A stretch of 64,000 nt of DNA, taken from JANYHF01 sp963732765. GTDB lineage: Bacteria > Pseudomonadota > Alphaproteobacteria > Rhizobiales > Hyphomicrobiaceae. Below are positions 15,417 through 24,238 of the stretch, one piece after another. Position 1 is the stretch's first letter. The number at the start of each line of letters is the position of its first letter. The notes beneath the pieces were generated by a model. The model searched no databases. It saw nothing but the letters and a program-made list of their open reading frames with translations, and was not told the origin of the DNA. The translations under genes and the position numbers were made by a program. The stretch covers positions 558,001 through 622,000 of the forward strand of contig CAVTAS010000010.1 of assembly GCA_963732765.1 (NCBI GenBank), in the 5' to 3' direction.

Positions 15417-17435
15417 TCAAGCAAACTCCATTATGACACCATCCACGGGCAGCACATCGCCGGGCTCGGCGCGAATGGCCTTGATGGTGCCGTTGCGCTC
15501 GGCTTTGAGAATGTTCTCCATTTTCATGGCCTCGACTACGGCCAAGGCATCGCCCGCCTGTACCTCCTGGCCAGCCTCGACATGCAGCGCCTTGAGCAGC
15601 CCTGGCATGGGGCATAGCAGGAAGCGCGAGAGATCGGCCGCAACCTTCACAGGCATCAGCCGCGCCAGTTCCGCCTCGCGCTCGGTGTAGACACGGGCAG
15701 CGACGCTCAGGCCGCGGAAGGCGAGGTGTACGCCGTTCGCAATCGGGCGCACCTGCACCTCCACCTGCTCGCCGCCGACGAGCCCGCTCCAGGCCGGCTC
15801 GCCCGGCCACCACGGGCTCTCCACCGCGAGGCGGCGGCGCGTGCCCCCAGCCTCATCCAGGAAGCTCACCGTGATCGGCTGTGTTATGTCGCCCTCCACA
15901 TGCACTTGAATCTCTTCGCGCCCCAGTACCACCACGCGGTTCTGCGCGAACCGCACCTTGCCGCCGCTCATCTGCTGCGTGATCTGGCGCCGGCGCGTGT
16001 TGGCCAGATGATCGATGGCGGTGGCGACAGCCGCCAGCACCTCGCGCTCCTTGCCGGCAGGCGGGCGCGGCTGGAAACCGTCGGGATACTCTTCGCGGAT
16101 GAAGGCGGTGGAGAGTCTGCCTTCGCGCCAGCGCGGATGTTGCATAAGCGCCGTCAGGAAGGGAATGTTGTGCGCGATGCCGTCTATGGTGAAGCCGTCC
16201 AGCGCCCGGGCCATCGCATCCACCGCCGCGATCCGCGTCGGGCCATGCGTACACAGCTTGGCGATCATCGGATCGTACCAGGTCGAGACTTCCGCCCCTT
16301 CCGTGACGCCGGTGTCGTTGCGCACCGTGATGCCGTCGGTCACCCCCTCGCGCGGCGGACGGTAACGCACCAGGCGGCCGATCGAGGGTAGGAAATTGCG
16401 GTACGGATCTTCGGCATACACGCGCAACTCCACCGCCCAGCCTTTGACCTTCACATCGGCTTGCCGAAGCGTCAGCTTCTCGCCGGCCGCCGACCGGATC
16501 ATCTGCTCGACCAGATCGATGCCGGTCACAAGTTCGGTCACCGGATGCTCGACCTGCAGCCGCGTGTTCATCTCCAGGAAGAAGAAGCTCTTGTCCTGCC
16601 CCGCAACGAACTCCACCGTCCCCGCCGAATCGTAACCAACGGCCCTGGCCAGCGCCACCGCCTGCTCGCCCATGGTGTTGCGTGTCTTGGCGTCCAACAG
16701 CGGCGAGGGCGCCTCCTCCACCACCTTCTGGTTGCGGCGCTGGATCGAGCACTCCCGCTCGCCCAGATGAATGACGTTGCCATGCTTGTCGCCGAGCACC
16801 TGGATCTCGATGTGGCGCGGGCTTTCGATGTATTTTTCGATCAGGATGCGGTCGTCGCCGAACGAGGCCTTGGCCTCTGACTGCGCGAGGCCGAACCCTT
16901 CCTCGGCTTCCTTGGCCGAATAGGCGACCCGCATGCCCTTGCCGCCGCCGCCCGCCGAGGCCTTGATCATCACCGGATAGCCAATGTCCGCTGCCACCCG
17001 TACTGCCTCGCGCGCATCCGCGATTTCGCCCATGTGGCCGGGCACGGTGGATACCTTCGCCTTGGCCGCCGCCCGCTTGCTCTCCAGCTTGTCGCCCATC
17101 GCCGCAATGGCTCTGGCATTAGGACCGATGAAGACAATTCCGGCCTTTTCGAGCGCGACTGGAAACTCGGAGCGTTCGGACAGGAACCCATAGCCCGGGT
17201 GCACCGCTTCGGCGCCGGTCTCACGAGCCGCCGCGATGATCCGTTCCATGACGAGATAGGACTGTGCGGCCGGCGCCGGTCCGATGGCGACGCGCTCGTC
17301 CGCCATCTCGACGTGCAGCGCATCCCGATCGGCCTCAGAGTAGACCGCCACCGTCTTGATGCCGAGCCGCCGTGCGGTCTTTATGATGCGGCAGGCAATT
17401 TCGCCGCGATTGGCAATCAGGATTTTCTTGAACAT
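15417..17435 (-). CDS. pccA: Acyl-CoA (probably propionyl-CoA) carboxylase alpha subunit with biotin carrier domain
   Basis: A 672-residue biotin-dependent carboxylase subunit. The biotin carboxylase domain (residues 1-450) starts KKILIANRGEIACRI and includes the ATP-grasp glycine loop KASAGGGGKGMR and the catalytic EMNTRLQVEHPVTE. A linker domain follows, and the C-terminal biotin carrier has EAMKMEN with the biotinylated lysine near residue 638. The PGHMGEIADAREAVRVA segment resembles propionyl-CoA carboxylase more than acetyl-CoA or methylcrotonyl-CoA enzymes. It carboxylates biotin with bicarbonate and ATP in the cytoplasm. The beta (carboxyltransferase) subunit is not in the window. Confidence 0.88.
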   Translation of the reverse strand: MFKKILIANRGEIACRIIKTARRLGIKTVAVYSEADRDALHVEMADERVAIGPAPAAQSYLVMERIIAAARETGAEAVHPGYGFLSERSEFPVALEKAGIVFIGPNARAIAAMGDKLESKRAAAKAKVSTVPGHMGEIADAREAVRVAADIGYPVMIKASAGGGGKGMRVAYSAKEAEEGFGLAQSEAKASFGDDRILIEKYIESPRHIEIQVLGDKHGNVIHLGERECSIQRRNQKVVEEAPSPLLDAKTRNTMGEQAVALARAVGYDSAGTVEFVAGQDKSFFFLEMNTRLQVEHPVTELVTGIDLVEQMIRSAAGEKLTLRQADVKVKGWAVELRVYAEDPYRNFLPSIGRLVRYRPPREGVTDGITVRNDTGVTEGAEVSTWYDPMIAKLCTHGPTRIAAVDAMARALDGFTIDGIAHNIPFLTALMQHPRWREGRLSTAFIREEYPDGFQPRPPAGKEREVLAAVATAIDHLANTRRRQITQQMSGGKVRFAQNRVVVLGREEIQVHVEGDITQPITVSFLDEAGGTRRRLAVESPWWPGEPAWSGLVGGEQVEVQVRPIANGVHLAFRGLSVAARVYTEREAELARLMPVKVAADLSRFLLCPMPGLLKALHVEAGQEVQAGDALAVVEAMKMENILKAERNGTIKAIRAEPGDVLPVDGVIMEFA

Positions 17436-17586
17436 GTGGCCCCTTGCAACGGCGCGCGATAGGTCCCTCCCGCCGTTAGCACCGTTCTACGATGCCGGAT
17501 CGGTGGGGGGCAACAAGTAGCCGCCGGCATGCAAACGCGTGGCTCTGGCACGTGCCGGTTCCCGTCATGGGCAAGTGACTGGGCCG

Positions 17587-18045
17587 TCAGTCTTCGGCAT
17601 CAATCAGTTCACAGATGGTCAGAGCACGAACCTGCCCGGTTGGGGCCAGCGTGAGCGCCAACCTCGCATCGATGTGGCTGTGCCCAGCCAGGATCTTGCG
17701 CAGCACGCCGATCAGGTCGGGACCGGAGACGCCCTTGACGACATAGCCGTCGGCCCCGGCCGCAAGGCAGGCCTGGACAATGTCGGGATCCTGGCGGAAC
17801 GAGAACATCACGATCCGCACGTCGGGGGCCGTCGCCCGGACACGTGCGGCGGCATCGACGCCGCCCCCCGGCATGTTGACGTCGAGGCAGACCAGGTCGG
17901 GCCGCAAGCTGGTTGCGATTGTGACAGCATCATCAGCTGACGCCCCTTCCGCGACAACCTCAAAATCAGGTTCACCGGTGAGGATGTCGACCATCCCCGC
18001 GCGCACCAGCCTATGATCGTCGACAACGGCGAGGCGGTAGATCAT
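17587..18045 (-). CDS. Stand-alone response regulator receiver protein
   Basis: A 152-residue protein with a complete receiver domain: acidic pair at residues 9-10 (VVDDH), phosphoacceptor Asp55 in LVCLDVNMPGGG, a serine in VMFSF, and the lysine in GYVVKGVSG. The sequence resembles the NarL/FixJ receiver, but it ends about 30 residues after the domain and has no LuxR-type helix-turn-helix. I looked downstream in all frames and found no lost DNA-binding domain. ATG 18045 is preferred over upstream in-frame codons because the receiver begins there. A paralogue lies just upstream on the same strand, and no histidine kinase is nearby. Confidence 0.8.
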   Translation of the reverse strand: MIYRLAVVDDHRLVRAGMVDILTGEPDFEVVAEGASADDAVTIATSLRPDLVCLDVNMPGGGVDAAARVRATAPDVRIVMFSFRQDPDIVQACLAAGADGYVVKGVSGPDLIGVLRKILAGHSHIDARLALTLAPTGQVRALTICELIDAED

Positions 18046-18285
18046 GCGGCTTGACCTGGATCTGGGCGGATCGTTCGTTCCCATTCGCCGCGCGCTCGCG
18101 GACGGGCGCCACCCCCGAAAGCTTGGCAGCAGGTTGGTGTCGCCTGCAACTGGACGAGCAACAATTGTAGCGCAACAACTGCGCCAATTCGCAACGAGGC
18201 GAGTGTTTGGTTAACGCATGCGAACCAGGGAGTTGTGCCGCGGATTGCCGGCACATCATACCCTTCGCCAGTTAGCATTTTGGCA

Positions 18286-18750
18286 TCAGTTCGCCTTGGC
18301 GTCGGCGCCCGTATGACCCATGCGCGCATGCAGAACGTTGCGCAGTGCGCCGGCCGCCAGACTGGGCGTGACGTAGGCTTCGCCCTGATGGACCCGGCGC
18401 AGGATCGAGACCAACTCGCTACCGCCAATGCCCTTGACGATGTAGCCGAACGCGCCCAGCTGCATCACGACTGACATGTTCTCCTCGCTTTCGGAGTTGG
18501 TCAGGACGACAACTTTGGTCGCCGGATGCAGGTTGCCGATGGTGCGCGCCGCATCGATGCCACCGCCGGGAATATTCAGATCGAGCAGGATCACGTCGGC
18601 GCTGCCAGCAGCGGCGATTTGCAGCGCTTCCACAGCGTCCGCCCCTTCGGCCACGACTTCCATGTCGCTGGCTGCATCAATTGCCTGCCGTATGCCGGCA
18701 CGAAACAGGGGATGGTCGTCGATGATTGCTACGCGGGCTACTCCATGCAT
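18286..18750 (-). CDS. Stand-alone response regulator receiver protein, paralogue
   Basis: A 154-residue receiver protein. The acidic pair is at residues 11-12 (IIDDHP), the phosphoacceptor is Asp57 in VILLDLNIPGGG, threonine follows in VVVLTNSE, and lysine is in GYIVKGIGG. It shares the (N/I)-P-G-G-G-(I/V)-D-A-A sequence with the neighbouring receiver protein, so the two arose by duplication. The ATG at 18750 has GGAG six bases upstream. The C-terminus (SLAAGALRNVLHARMGHTGADAKAN) lacks a helix-turn-helix. It may work as a phosphate shuttle or sink with its twin. The partner kinase is unknown. Confidence 0.8.
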   Translation of the reverse strand: MHGVARVAIIDDHPLFRAGIRQAIDAASDMEVVAEGADAVEALQIAAAGSADVILLDLNIPGGGIDAARTIGNLHPATKVVVLTNSESEENMSVVMQLGAFGYIVKGIGGSELVSILRRVHQGEAYVTPSLAAGALRNVLHARMGHTGADAKAN

Positions 18751-18887
18751 GTCTCGCTCCACTAGAAACATTTGGGCGCATTCTACGATTTGCCGCGGGG
18801 CGCTTGGCCTGCTCCAAATCGTCTGCTGATTCTTTTGATCTCGCCCTACCACAATCGTAGTCTGACAACGTTCCCGGTCGCCCTTGT

Positions 18888-18987
18888 TGCAACTACTTGA
18901 GATAGTGCCCTACAATCAGCCGGCGAACCAACCATGATTTCAAGAATTGGTTTCGACGCTGGGCTAGCTCCGTGCAACTACTTAAGA
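18888..18987. repeat. 15-bp direct repeat upstream of the receiver genes
   Basis: TGCAACTACTTGAGA (18888-18902) and TGCAACTACTTAAGA (18973-18987) differ at one base, with starts 85 bp apart. They lie in the roughly 350-bp gene-free stretch (18751-19105) upstream of the two receiver genes. They could be binding sites for a regulator. Nothing else recognisable was found in this stretch. Confidence 0.5.
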
Positions 18988-19105
18988 CTTACAGTCACTT
19001 GTATTGAGGCTATCGCAAGGTGTCTGATGCGCCGCTGACGGACGATGTCAGCTTTCTGTCATTCTGCACCTGTCAATGGCTGTCGCGAGGCGCCTTACGC
19101 ACCGC

Positions 19106-19282
19106 TCAAAGGCCGCGCACGAGAATGCCGAGCAGGAGCAGCACGTAGGCCGCCAGCAGCGTCAGAAACGCCACGCCGCCGATCACCGGCACCTGCACTA
19201 GCCCCGAAGCGGAGAGCACTGCGGCCAGCGCAAGCAGGAACGAAACAAACACCGTCATCAGGCTCGGCGAAGACAAGCGCAT
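19106..19282 (-). CDS. Small two-span membrane protein, 58 residues
   Basis: A short gene with ATG at 19282 and AAGGGGGG about four bases upstream. The product starts MRLSSPSLMTVFVSFLLALA, has a second hydrophobic span from VIGGVAFLTLLAAYVLL, and ends LLGILVRGL. Two helices separated by a short Gly/Val turn suggest a small inner-membrane hairpin protein. I do not know a function. It stands alone, downstream of the larger exported protein gene on the same strand. Confidence 0.6.
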   Translation of the reverse strand: MRLSSPSLMTVFVSFLLALAAVLSASGLVQVPVIGGVAFLTLLAAYVLLLLGILVRGL

Positions 19283-19349
19283 GGGACCCCCCTTGAAGGC
19301 TGCTGGCGCTGCTATAGCCGGGGAATCGTTTCGGACAAAGCGGGGGGTG

Positions 19350-21161
19350 TTAGCGCCGCCGCCGGCCGCCGAACATGCGGAACAGCATCAACAGCAGCAG
19401 CAGCGATCCACCCAGACCCGTCGAGACGGCAGCGGTGTGCTTGTACCACAGCAGCAGGGGCGAGACGTCGCCGCTGGTCACCAGATCGAAGTCCTGCTGC
19501 AGGTTGACGAAGTTGAACAGGCTGCCATCGCGCAGCATCAGACCGACCGCCGCTTCCTGGTTGCGGCTGGTCAGCACCGCTTGCTGCAGGTTGGCCTGCG
19601 AGAACAGCTTCATGCGTGTGGGATCGTCGGCCACAGCGCTGATCAGGCGCACGGCGGCATTGCGTTTCAGGCCTTGCACATAGCCTGCGAACAGATTGAA
19701 CTCGTCGCTGCCGAGCGAGCGCGAGAGCGAGCGCTGCCGCTCCGGCGTCATCCCGCCCACCGCCTCGCGCAGATCACGCGGTAGCGCGCCAATGCGGGTC
19801 ACGGCGTATTTATCGTCGAGCGCCAGCAGCTGCTTCAGGCTTTCGACCGTGAAATCCTTCGGCTTGGCGATGCGGTGCAGCTCGTTGGCCGCCACTTTGG
19901 CAACCTGCGAGCCGGCCAGCTGCTGCCAGCCGAACGCCTCGTCAAGCGAGCGCGTATCGGTGGCGATATCCAGCACCGGGTCCGGCATGCGCTTGGCCGC
20001 TTCGTCCAGTGTGCCGTCGGAAAGGCGCTTAGCGACCCCGGGCTCGCCTTCCGACGCCAGCACCAGCGCCACCACGCGGTCGACGCGCGGCAGCTGAACA
20101 GCCGATACCGTGTTCATGAAGGCCTTGAACGCCGGTTGCTTCTCAGTCAGCTCCAGCACCTTGGCGTGGGCGGCCTTGAACTCGTGCCAGACCTGCAGGA
20201 TATGGTCAGCGGTGCCCGCACTGATGTCCTTGAGGTGAGTTTGGAGTTGTTCGGCAATGGCCAGGGCGATCTCGGCTTTCACCTTGGACTTGGTATCGTC
20301 CGAGCGCATCTCGGATTCGATAATCGGCAGAATGCCCGCACGCATCTCCCAGATGTCCTTGGCGATCAGGATCAGGCCGATGCCGCCGGCCACCACCGAG
20401 ACGATCTTGCCGAGCACCGCGCCGACCACGCGCTGCCCGATGCGCTTGGCCAGGTTTGCCAGCGCCTTGCGCGCCACCAGGATGACCGCTCCCGCGATCA
20501 GCCCCTTGCTCTGAACCGCAAGGTCCGTGTTGGTGACTGATGCGCTACCCGCAGCGGCCGTCTGCTGGAACGCCTTACCGGTGTCGTCGGCCACCAGCAT
20601 GGACACCGATGCCCCGTAACGCGGCCCAAGGAAAGCGCGTACGCAAGCCACCGCCGGTGCTGCAGCGTCAAGGGTCGCCAGCTCGATCCGGCTGGTAAGC
20701 TGCCTGCCGACATCGGCCGCGATGGCCTCGATGGCCTTGTTCATCTCCTCGGAACGATAAGTGCGCTCGGCCACCGAAGTCGCCAGCGCTTGCGCTGCCT
20801 CTTGCGAGGCCAGACTCGACAGCAGCGTCGACCAGCTGGTTTCTTCTTGGATTTCCGTGACCGACTTGGTCACGCGCTGATCCAGCGCCAGGTCCGCGCC
20901 AGTCTCGCGCCAGGCGATGTTGACCAGGGCTGGATATTCCACCCCTTCCAGGCCCTTGGCTATGGCGGCATAGGTTAGGCTGTCGATAGCGTTGCGGAAG
21001 GCTTCCTCGTCGCCAACCTGGCAATTGGCCGGCAGCGGAGCGTTGGCTTTGACTTGGGTGGTTGCGGTCTGGGGATCGGCCGCGAAGGTCGGCGCGGTGG
21101 TCGCGATCAGCAGCGAGAGTGCTGTTGCGCCCGATACCATTTGCCTGAACAGCCGATCCAT
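19350..21161 (-). CDS. Exported, membrane-anchored protein of unknown function
   Basis: A 603-residue protein. Its start at 21161 is followed by a signal peptide (LFRQMVSGATALSLLIATTAPTFA). Helical, Ala-rich sequence leads to a hydrophobic region with Gly-rich spans near residues 190-235 (LIAGAVILVARKAL, then VVAGGIGLILIAKDIWEM). A C-terminal span (SLLLLLMLFRMFG) ends in four arginines, which should stay in the cytoplasm. No enzymatic motif was recognised. I chose the internal ATG because upstream codons up to 21362 give no signal peptide. It is divergent from the GH3 gene and probably shares its promoter region. Confidence 0.7.
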   Translation of the reverse strand: MDRLFRQMVSGATALSLLIATTAPTFAADPQTATTQVKANAPLPANCQVGDEEAFRNAIDSLTYAAIAKGLEGVEYPALVNIAWRETGADLALDQRVTKSVTEIQEETSWSTLLSSLASQEAAQALATSVAERTYRSEEMNKAIEAIAADVGRQLTSRIELATLDAAAPAVACVRAFLGPRYGASVSMLVADDTGKAFQQTAAAGSASVTNTDLAVQSKGLIAGAVILVARKALANLAKRIGQRVVGAVLGKIVSVVAGGIGLILIAKDIWEMRAGILPIIESEMRSDDTKSKVKAEIALAIAEQLQTHLKDISAGTADHILQVWHEFKAAHAKVLELTEKQPAFKAFMNTVSAVQLPRVDRVVALVLASEGEPGVAKRLSDGTLDEAAKRMPDPVLDIATDTRSLDEAFGWQQLAGSQVAKVAANELHRIAKPKDFTVESLKQLLALDDKYAVTRIGALPRDLREAVGGMTPERQRSLSRSLGSDEFNLFAGYVQGLKRNAAVRLISAVADDPTRMKLFSQANLQQAVLTSRNQEAAVGLMLRDGSLFNFVNLQQDFDLVTSGDVSPLLLWYKHTAAVSTGLGGSLLLLLMLFRMFGGRRRR

Positions 21162-21360
21162 CCGCCACACTATCGTTATTGAACCCCGCCCCGATTGGGC
21201 GCGCACACTATACCGGAAGCTGCGGCGGAACCAGGGCACTTCGTGTTGGCCGTTGGCGACACCCGTTACCGGGAGCCGGCCGCGAACGGCGATAGCTGCG
21301 GCCTGAGGAGAACTGCCGATCCCGATAGATCCGCATGAAATCACTGTATAGGACCAGTCC

Positions 21361-22374
21361 ATGACAAATCATTCATCACGGACTCACAATGCCTACGCGG
21401 TACTCCTGCCGGCTTTCGCCGAGCCGCAGCTCGATGCGCCGTTGCGCGATTTCCTGCGACATGGCGGCAAGGCGCTTTTGCTAGGCGAGACCCGAGATGA
21501 ATACGTCGCGAGGCGCATGAGCAATGAGCGCCTGGCGCGCGAATCGCCTGCAATGATCCAGGCGTTCTGCGCCGAGGCCCGGCACCTGGGTGGACCTATT
21601 ATTATAGCCGTGGATCAAGAGCCGGCCGGCATTCAGCGCCTGCAAGGGCTGGTGCCCGGACTGGCCACGCTCGATGCATTGCATGCCATGTCGACGGCCG
21701 AGATCGAAGCCAGTGCGGCTGCCATGGCGAAAGCGGCTCGCGCCCTTGGCGTCAATCTGTTCCTGGCGCCGATACTGGATGTCGTGACCGGTTCAACACC
21801 CTGGATCACGAACCGTACGCTCGGCCCGGATCCGGCAGAAGTGGCGCGGATCGGGGTCGCCTTCATCAAAGGTGTGCAGGCCAGCGGCGTTGCTGCATCC
21901 GCCAAGCATTTTCCAGGCTATCGCGACATGATCGTCGATCCTGCGATTGACCTGGCCAGCCAAGCTGGTTCGGCCGCCGAGTTGGAGGCCGGGCTTGCCG
22001 TCTTCCGTGCCGCGGTCGACTGCGGCCTTCAGGCAATCATGACGGGGCCGGCGATCGTCGAAGCGCTTGATGCCCACAACTCGGCGTCAACGTCGGCGGC
22101 CACGATGCAGATGCTGCGTGGCCGGTTCGGGTTCAAAGGGCTGATTGTCAGCGACGATCTCGACGCACCGTCCGTGATGCTGAAGGACACGCTTGCCGAG
22201 ACAGCTGTCAAATCCATCGCAGCGGGTGCCGATTTGCTGTTGCTGGCGTCTGGACCGCACCTGCCCGAAATTGCCGCCGCCATCGTCGGCGCTGTCAAGT
22301 CCGGCCGCATTCCGGAAGGCCGGCTGGCTGAGGCCGCAGAGCGCGTCCGGGGCCTTGCTGCGACGCTCAGCTAG
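21361..22374 (+). CDS. Glycoside hydrolase family 3 protein, NagZ-related
   Basis: A 337-residue GH3 TIM-barrel protein. Visible family segments are GGPIIIAVDQEPAGIQRL (about residues 77-94), NLFLAPILDV, AASAKHFPGY and LIVSDDLDAPSV, where the first Asp of the SDD set is the expected nucleophile. NagZ enzymes, which cut N-acetylglucosamine from anhydromuropeptides, have KHFPGHGD followed by a histidine in a mobile loop that acts as proton donor. Here the loop reads KHFPGYRDMIVDPAID, with no histidine. It is therefore either a GH3 enzyme with different acid/base chemistry or a degenerate relative. No signal peptide, so probably cytoplasmic. Confidence 0.78.
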   Translation: MTNHSSRTHNAYAVLLPAFAEPQLDAPLRDFLRHGGKALLLGETRDEYVARRMSNERLARESPAMIQAFCAEARHLGGPIIIAVDQEPAGIQRLQGLVPGLATLDALHAMSTAEIEASAAAMAKAARALGVNLFLAPILDVVTGSTPWITNRTLGPDPAEVARIGVAFIKGVQASGVAASAKHFPGYRDMIVDPAIDLASQAGSAAELEAGLAVFRAAVDCGLQAIMTGPAIVEALDAHNSASTSAATMQMLRGRFGFKGLIVSDDLDAPSVMLKDTLAETAVKSIAAGADLLLLASGPHLPEIAAAIVGAVKSGRIPEGRLAEAAERVRGLAATLS

Positions 22375-22470
22375 CCCGGGGCAAAGTTTCAGACCAGGCG
22401 CCGACATCCCTTCCGCCCCCGCTGCAATCGCGCTAAAGAGCCGCTTGCATCGGATAGCGAGGGGCGGCAC

Positions 22471-23340
22471 ATGACCAAGGCGATACTCGGCATCATCGGC
22501 GGCAGCGGGCTTTACGACCTGCCCGGTTTGCAGAATGCGCGCACCGAGGCGATCAAATCGCCGTGGGGCGAGCCGTCCGACGAGCTCAAGTTCGGCACCA
22601 TCGGCGCAACGTCGATCGTCTTCCTGCCGCGCCATGGCAAGGGCCACAAGGTCTCGCCTTCCGACATCAACTACCGCGCCAACATCGACATCCTGAAGCG
22701 CGTCGGCGTCACCGACCTGATCTCGGTCTCGGCCTGCGGCTCGTTGAAGGAAGAGCTGGCGCCCGGCCATTTTGTGCTGGTCGACCAGTTCATCGACCGC
22801 ACCTTTGCCCGCCCCAAGAGCTTCTTCGGCAAGGGTTGCGTAGCCCATGTTTCGATGGCCGATCCGGTCAGCCCCGGATTGGTCGCGCGCATCGCCGAGG
22901 CCGCTGCAGTCGATGACATCCTGCACACCCGCGGCGGCACCTACATGGTCATGGAAGGCCCGCAGTTTTCGACCCGTGCCGAGAGCAATCTCTACCGCTC
23001 CTGGGGATGCTCGGTGATCGGCATGACCAACATGCCGGAGGCTAAGCTCGCCCGCGAGGCCGAGATTTGCTACGCCACCATCTCGATGGTGACGGACTAC
23101 GATTGCTGGCATTCCGACCACGCCGACGTCGACGTCGCCTCGGTGATCAAGGTCATGAACGAGAACGCCTCGAAGGCCCAGCGCCTGATCGCCCGTGTGG
23201 CGCGCGATTTCCCGGCCGAGCACGAGCCCTGCCCGATCGGCTCGGATCGCGCGCTTGACGTGGCGATCATGACGGCGCCCGACAAGCGCGATCCCGCGTT
23301 GGTGGCGAAGCTGGATGCGGTGGCGGGGAGGATGCTTTAG
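22471..23340 (+). CDS. mtnP: S-methyl-5'-thioadenosine phosphorylase
   Basis: A 289-residue PNP/MTAP-family enzyme that cleaves methylthioadenosine with phosphate to adenine and methylthioribose 1-phosphate, salvaging by-products of polyamine and homoserine-lactone synthesis. The N-terminus IIGGSGLYDLPG, the phosphate-binding PRHGKGHKVSPSDINYRANI and the central EGPQFSTRAES with the MTNMPEAKLAREAE segment are diagnostic. Length is normal. A GAGGGGCG site precedes the ATG. Downstream, a heptamer hairpin separates it from the convergent extensin-like gene. Confidence 0.93.
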   Translation: MTKAILGIIGGSGLYDLPGLQNARTEAIKSPWGEPSDELKFGTIGATSIVFLPRHGKGHKVSPSDINYRANIDILKRVGVTDLISVSACGSLKEELAPGHFVLVDQFIDRTFARPKSFFGKGCVAHVSMADPVSPGLVARIAEAAAVDDILHTRGGTYMVMEGPQFSTRAESNLYRSWGCSVIGMTNMPEAKLAREAEICYATISMVTDYDCWHSDHADVDVASVIKVMNENASKAQRLIARVARDFPAEHEPCPIGSDRALDVAIMTAPDKRDPALVAKLDAVAGRML

Positions 23341-23346
23341 GAAGCG

Positions 23347-23406
23347 GGCACTAGGCTTTAGGCATTGGGCGAAGCGAAAGTGCCCAATGCCTCAGGCCCA
23401 AAGACC
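23347..23406. repeat. Heptamer-phased hairpin (GGCNTTR units) between convergent genes
   Basis: The left arm is GGCACTA, GGCTTTA, GGCATTG, GGC (23347-23370). The right arm read on the minus strand gives GGTCTTT, G, GGCCTGA, GGCATTG, GGCA. The inner ten bases, GGCATTGGGC and GCCCAATGCC, are perfectly complementary around an 11-nt loop. It lies between the stops of mtnP and the extensin-like gene, where it could end transcription from both sides. Confidence 0.65.
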
Positions 23407-23409
23407 ATT

Positions 23410-24081
23410 TCACTGACAAACCCCTTTGCCCACATGCCTGGGCATCAGGTCGACGTGGAAATGATCGCGGTGCTGCGCATTTGCTTCCGGCCCGAGCACC
23501 GTCGCGAAGGTCTCGCAGGCGCCGTCGTGGACCGTGCGCAGGAACTGGCGGTCGGCGGACGAACCTCTCCAGCCGGAGGCAACGGCGATCGTGCGTCCAT
23601 CCGTGAGCGTGAAAGATCCGATATCGACCGCGTTGGCATGGCCGTGCTCGGAGAGGCGGCCGCCTTGCACATTGTTCATGGGCCGGCAGGCGTAGGACGA
23701 CAGCACTTTCATCTCGGCGACGCCGACGCCATAGATGGCGTGCGCGGAGGGAAGCACCACCTGATCGACCCATTGGTCGAGTGCAGGGATCATCTGACAT
23801 TGTACTGTGGCGGCGGGTCTGAGGCCAACCTGGCCGTTGCCAACAGCCGAGACCTTGTAGGGCCGCACTGCGCCGCAGTAGCCGTCGCCGCCCGAGATCG
23901 AGGCGCTGGCGGCGATGAACGCCGTGTCCCGAACGACCCCGGCCCGCAGGCACGAGACCTCAAGATCCTTGCGCCAGGGTTCATTGCGCGCAACGAACCC
24001 GAGTTTGGATGAAGAGCCACAGCTCGCCAATGAGAGAGCCGCCGCCAGGCCGAACAGGCCGAAACTTACTGAACGCCACAT
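23410..24081 (-). CDS. Extensin-like family lipoprotein (putative cell-wall peptidase fold)
   Basis: A 223-residue protein with a lipoprotein signal ending LSLAS-Cys21, so it is probably anchored to a membrane facing the periplasm. The C-terminal 150 residues are the bacterial extensin-like domain: a cysteine-containing core (CGAVRPY, CQMIP, SYACRPMN), then SEHGHANAVDIGSF and HRDHFHVDL. These two segments contain the His/Asp/His pattern of VanY-like zinc D,D-carboxypeptidases. A peptidoglycan role is plausible, but the family is not well characterised. Convergent with mtnP. Confidence 0.8.
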   Translation of the reverse strand: MWRSVSFGLFGLAAALSLASCGSSSKLGFVARNEPWRKDLEVSCLRAGVVRDTAFIAASASISGGDGYCGAVRPYKVSAVGNGQVGLRPAATVQCQMIPALDQWVDQVVLPSAHAIYGVGVAEMKVLSSYACRPMNNVQGGRLSEHGHANAVDIGSFTLTDGRTIAVASGWRGSSADRQFLRTVHDGACETFATVLGPEANAQHRDHFHVDLMPRHVGKGVCQ

Positions 24082-24238
24082 GGTGGGGATCTATGGCTGG
24101 AGTAGCGTTAAGAAGCGGTAAACAAATGCAGCCTACCGACCAATCGCGCCGCCGCAGCGGCCAAATCCGGCCCGCCATGTGGCAACAGGGTGAATGAGCG
24201 ATGAACGCTTGTGCCGGAATGGGACACCAGCCTGGCAG

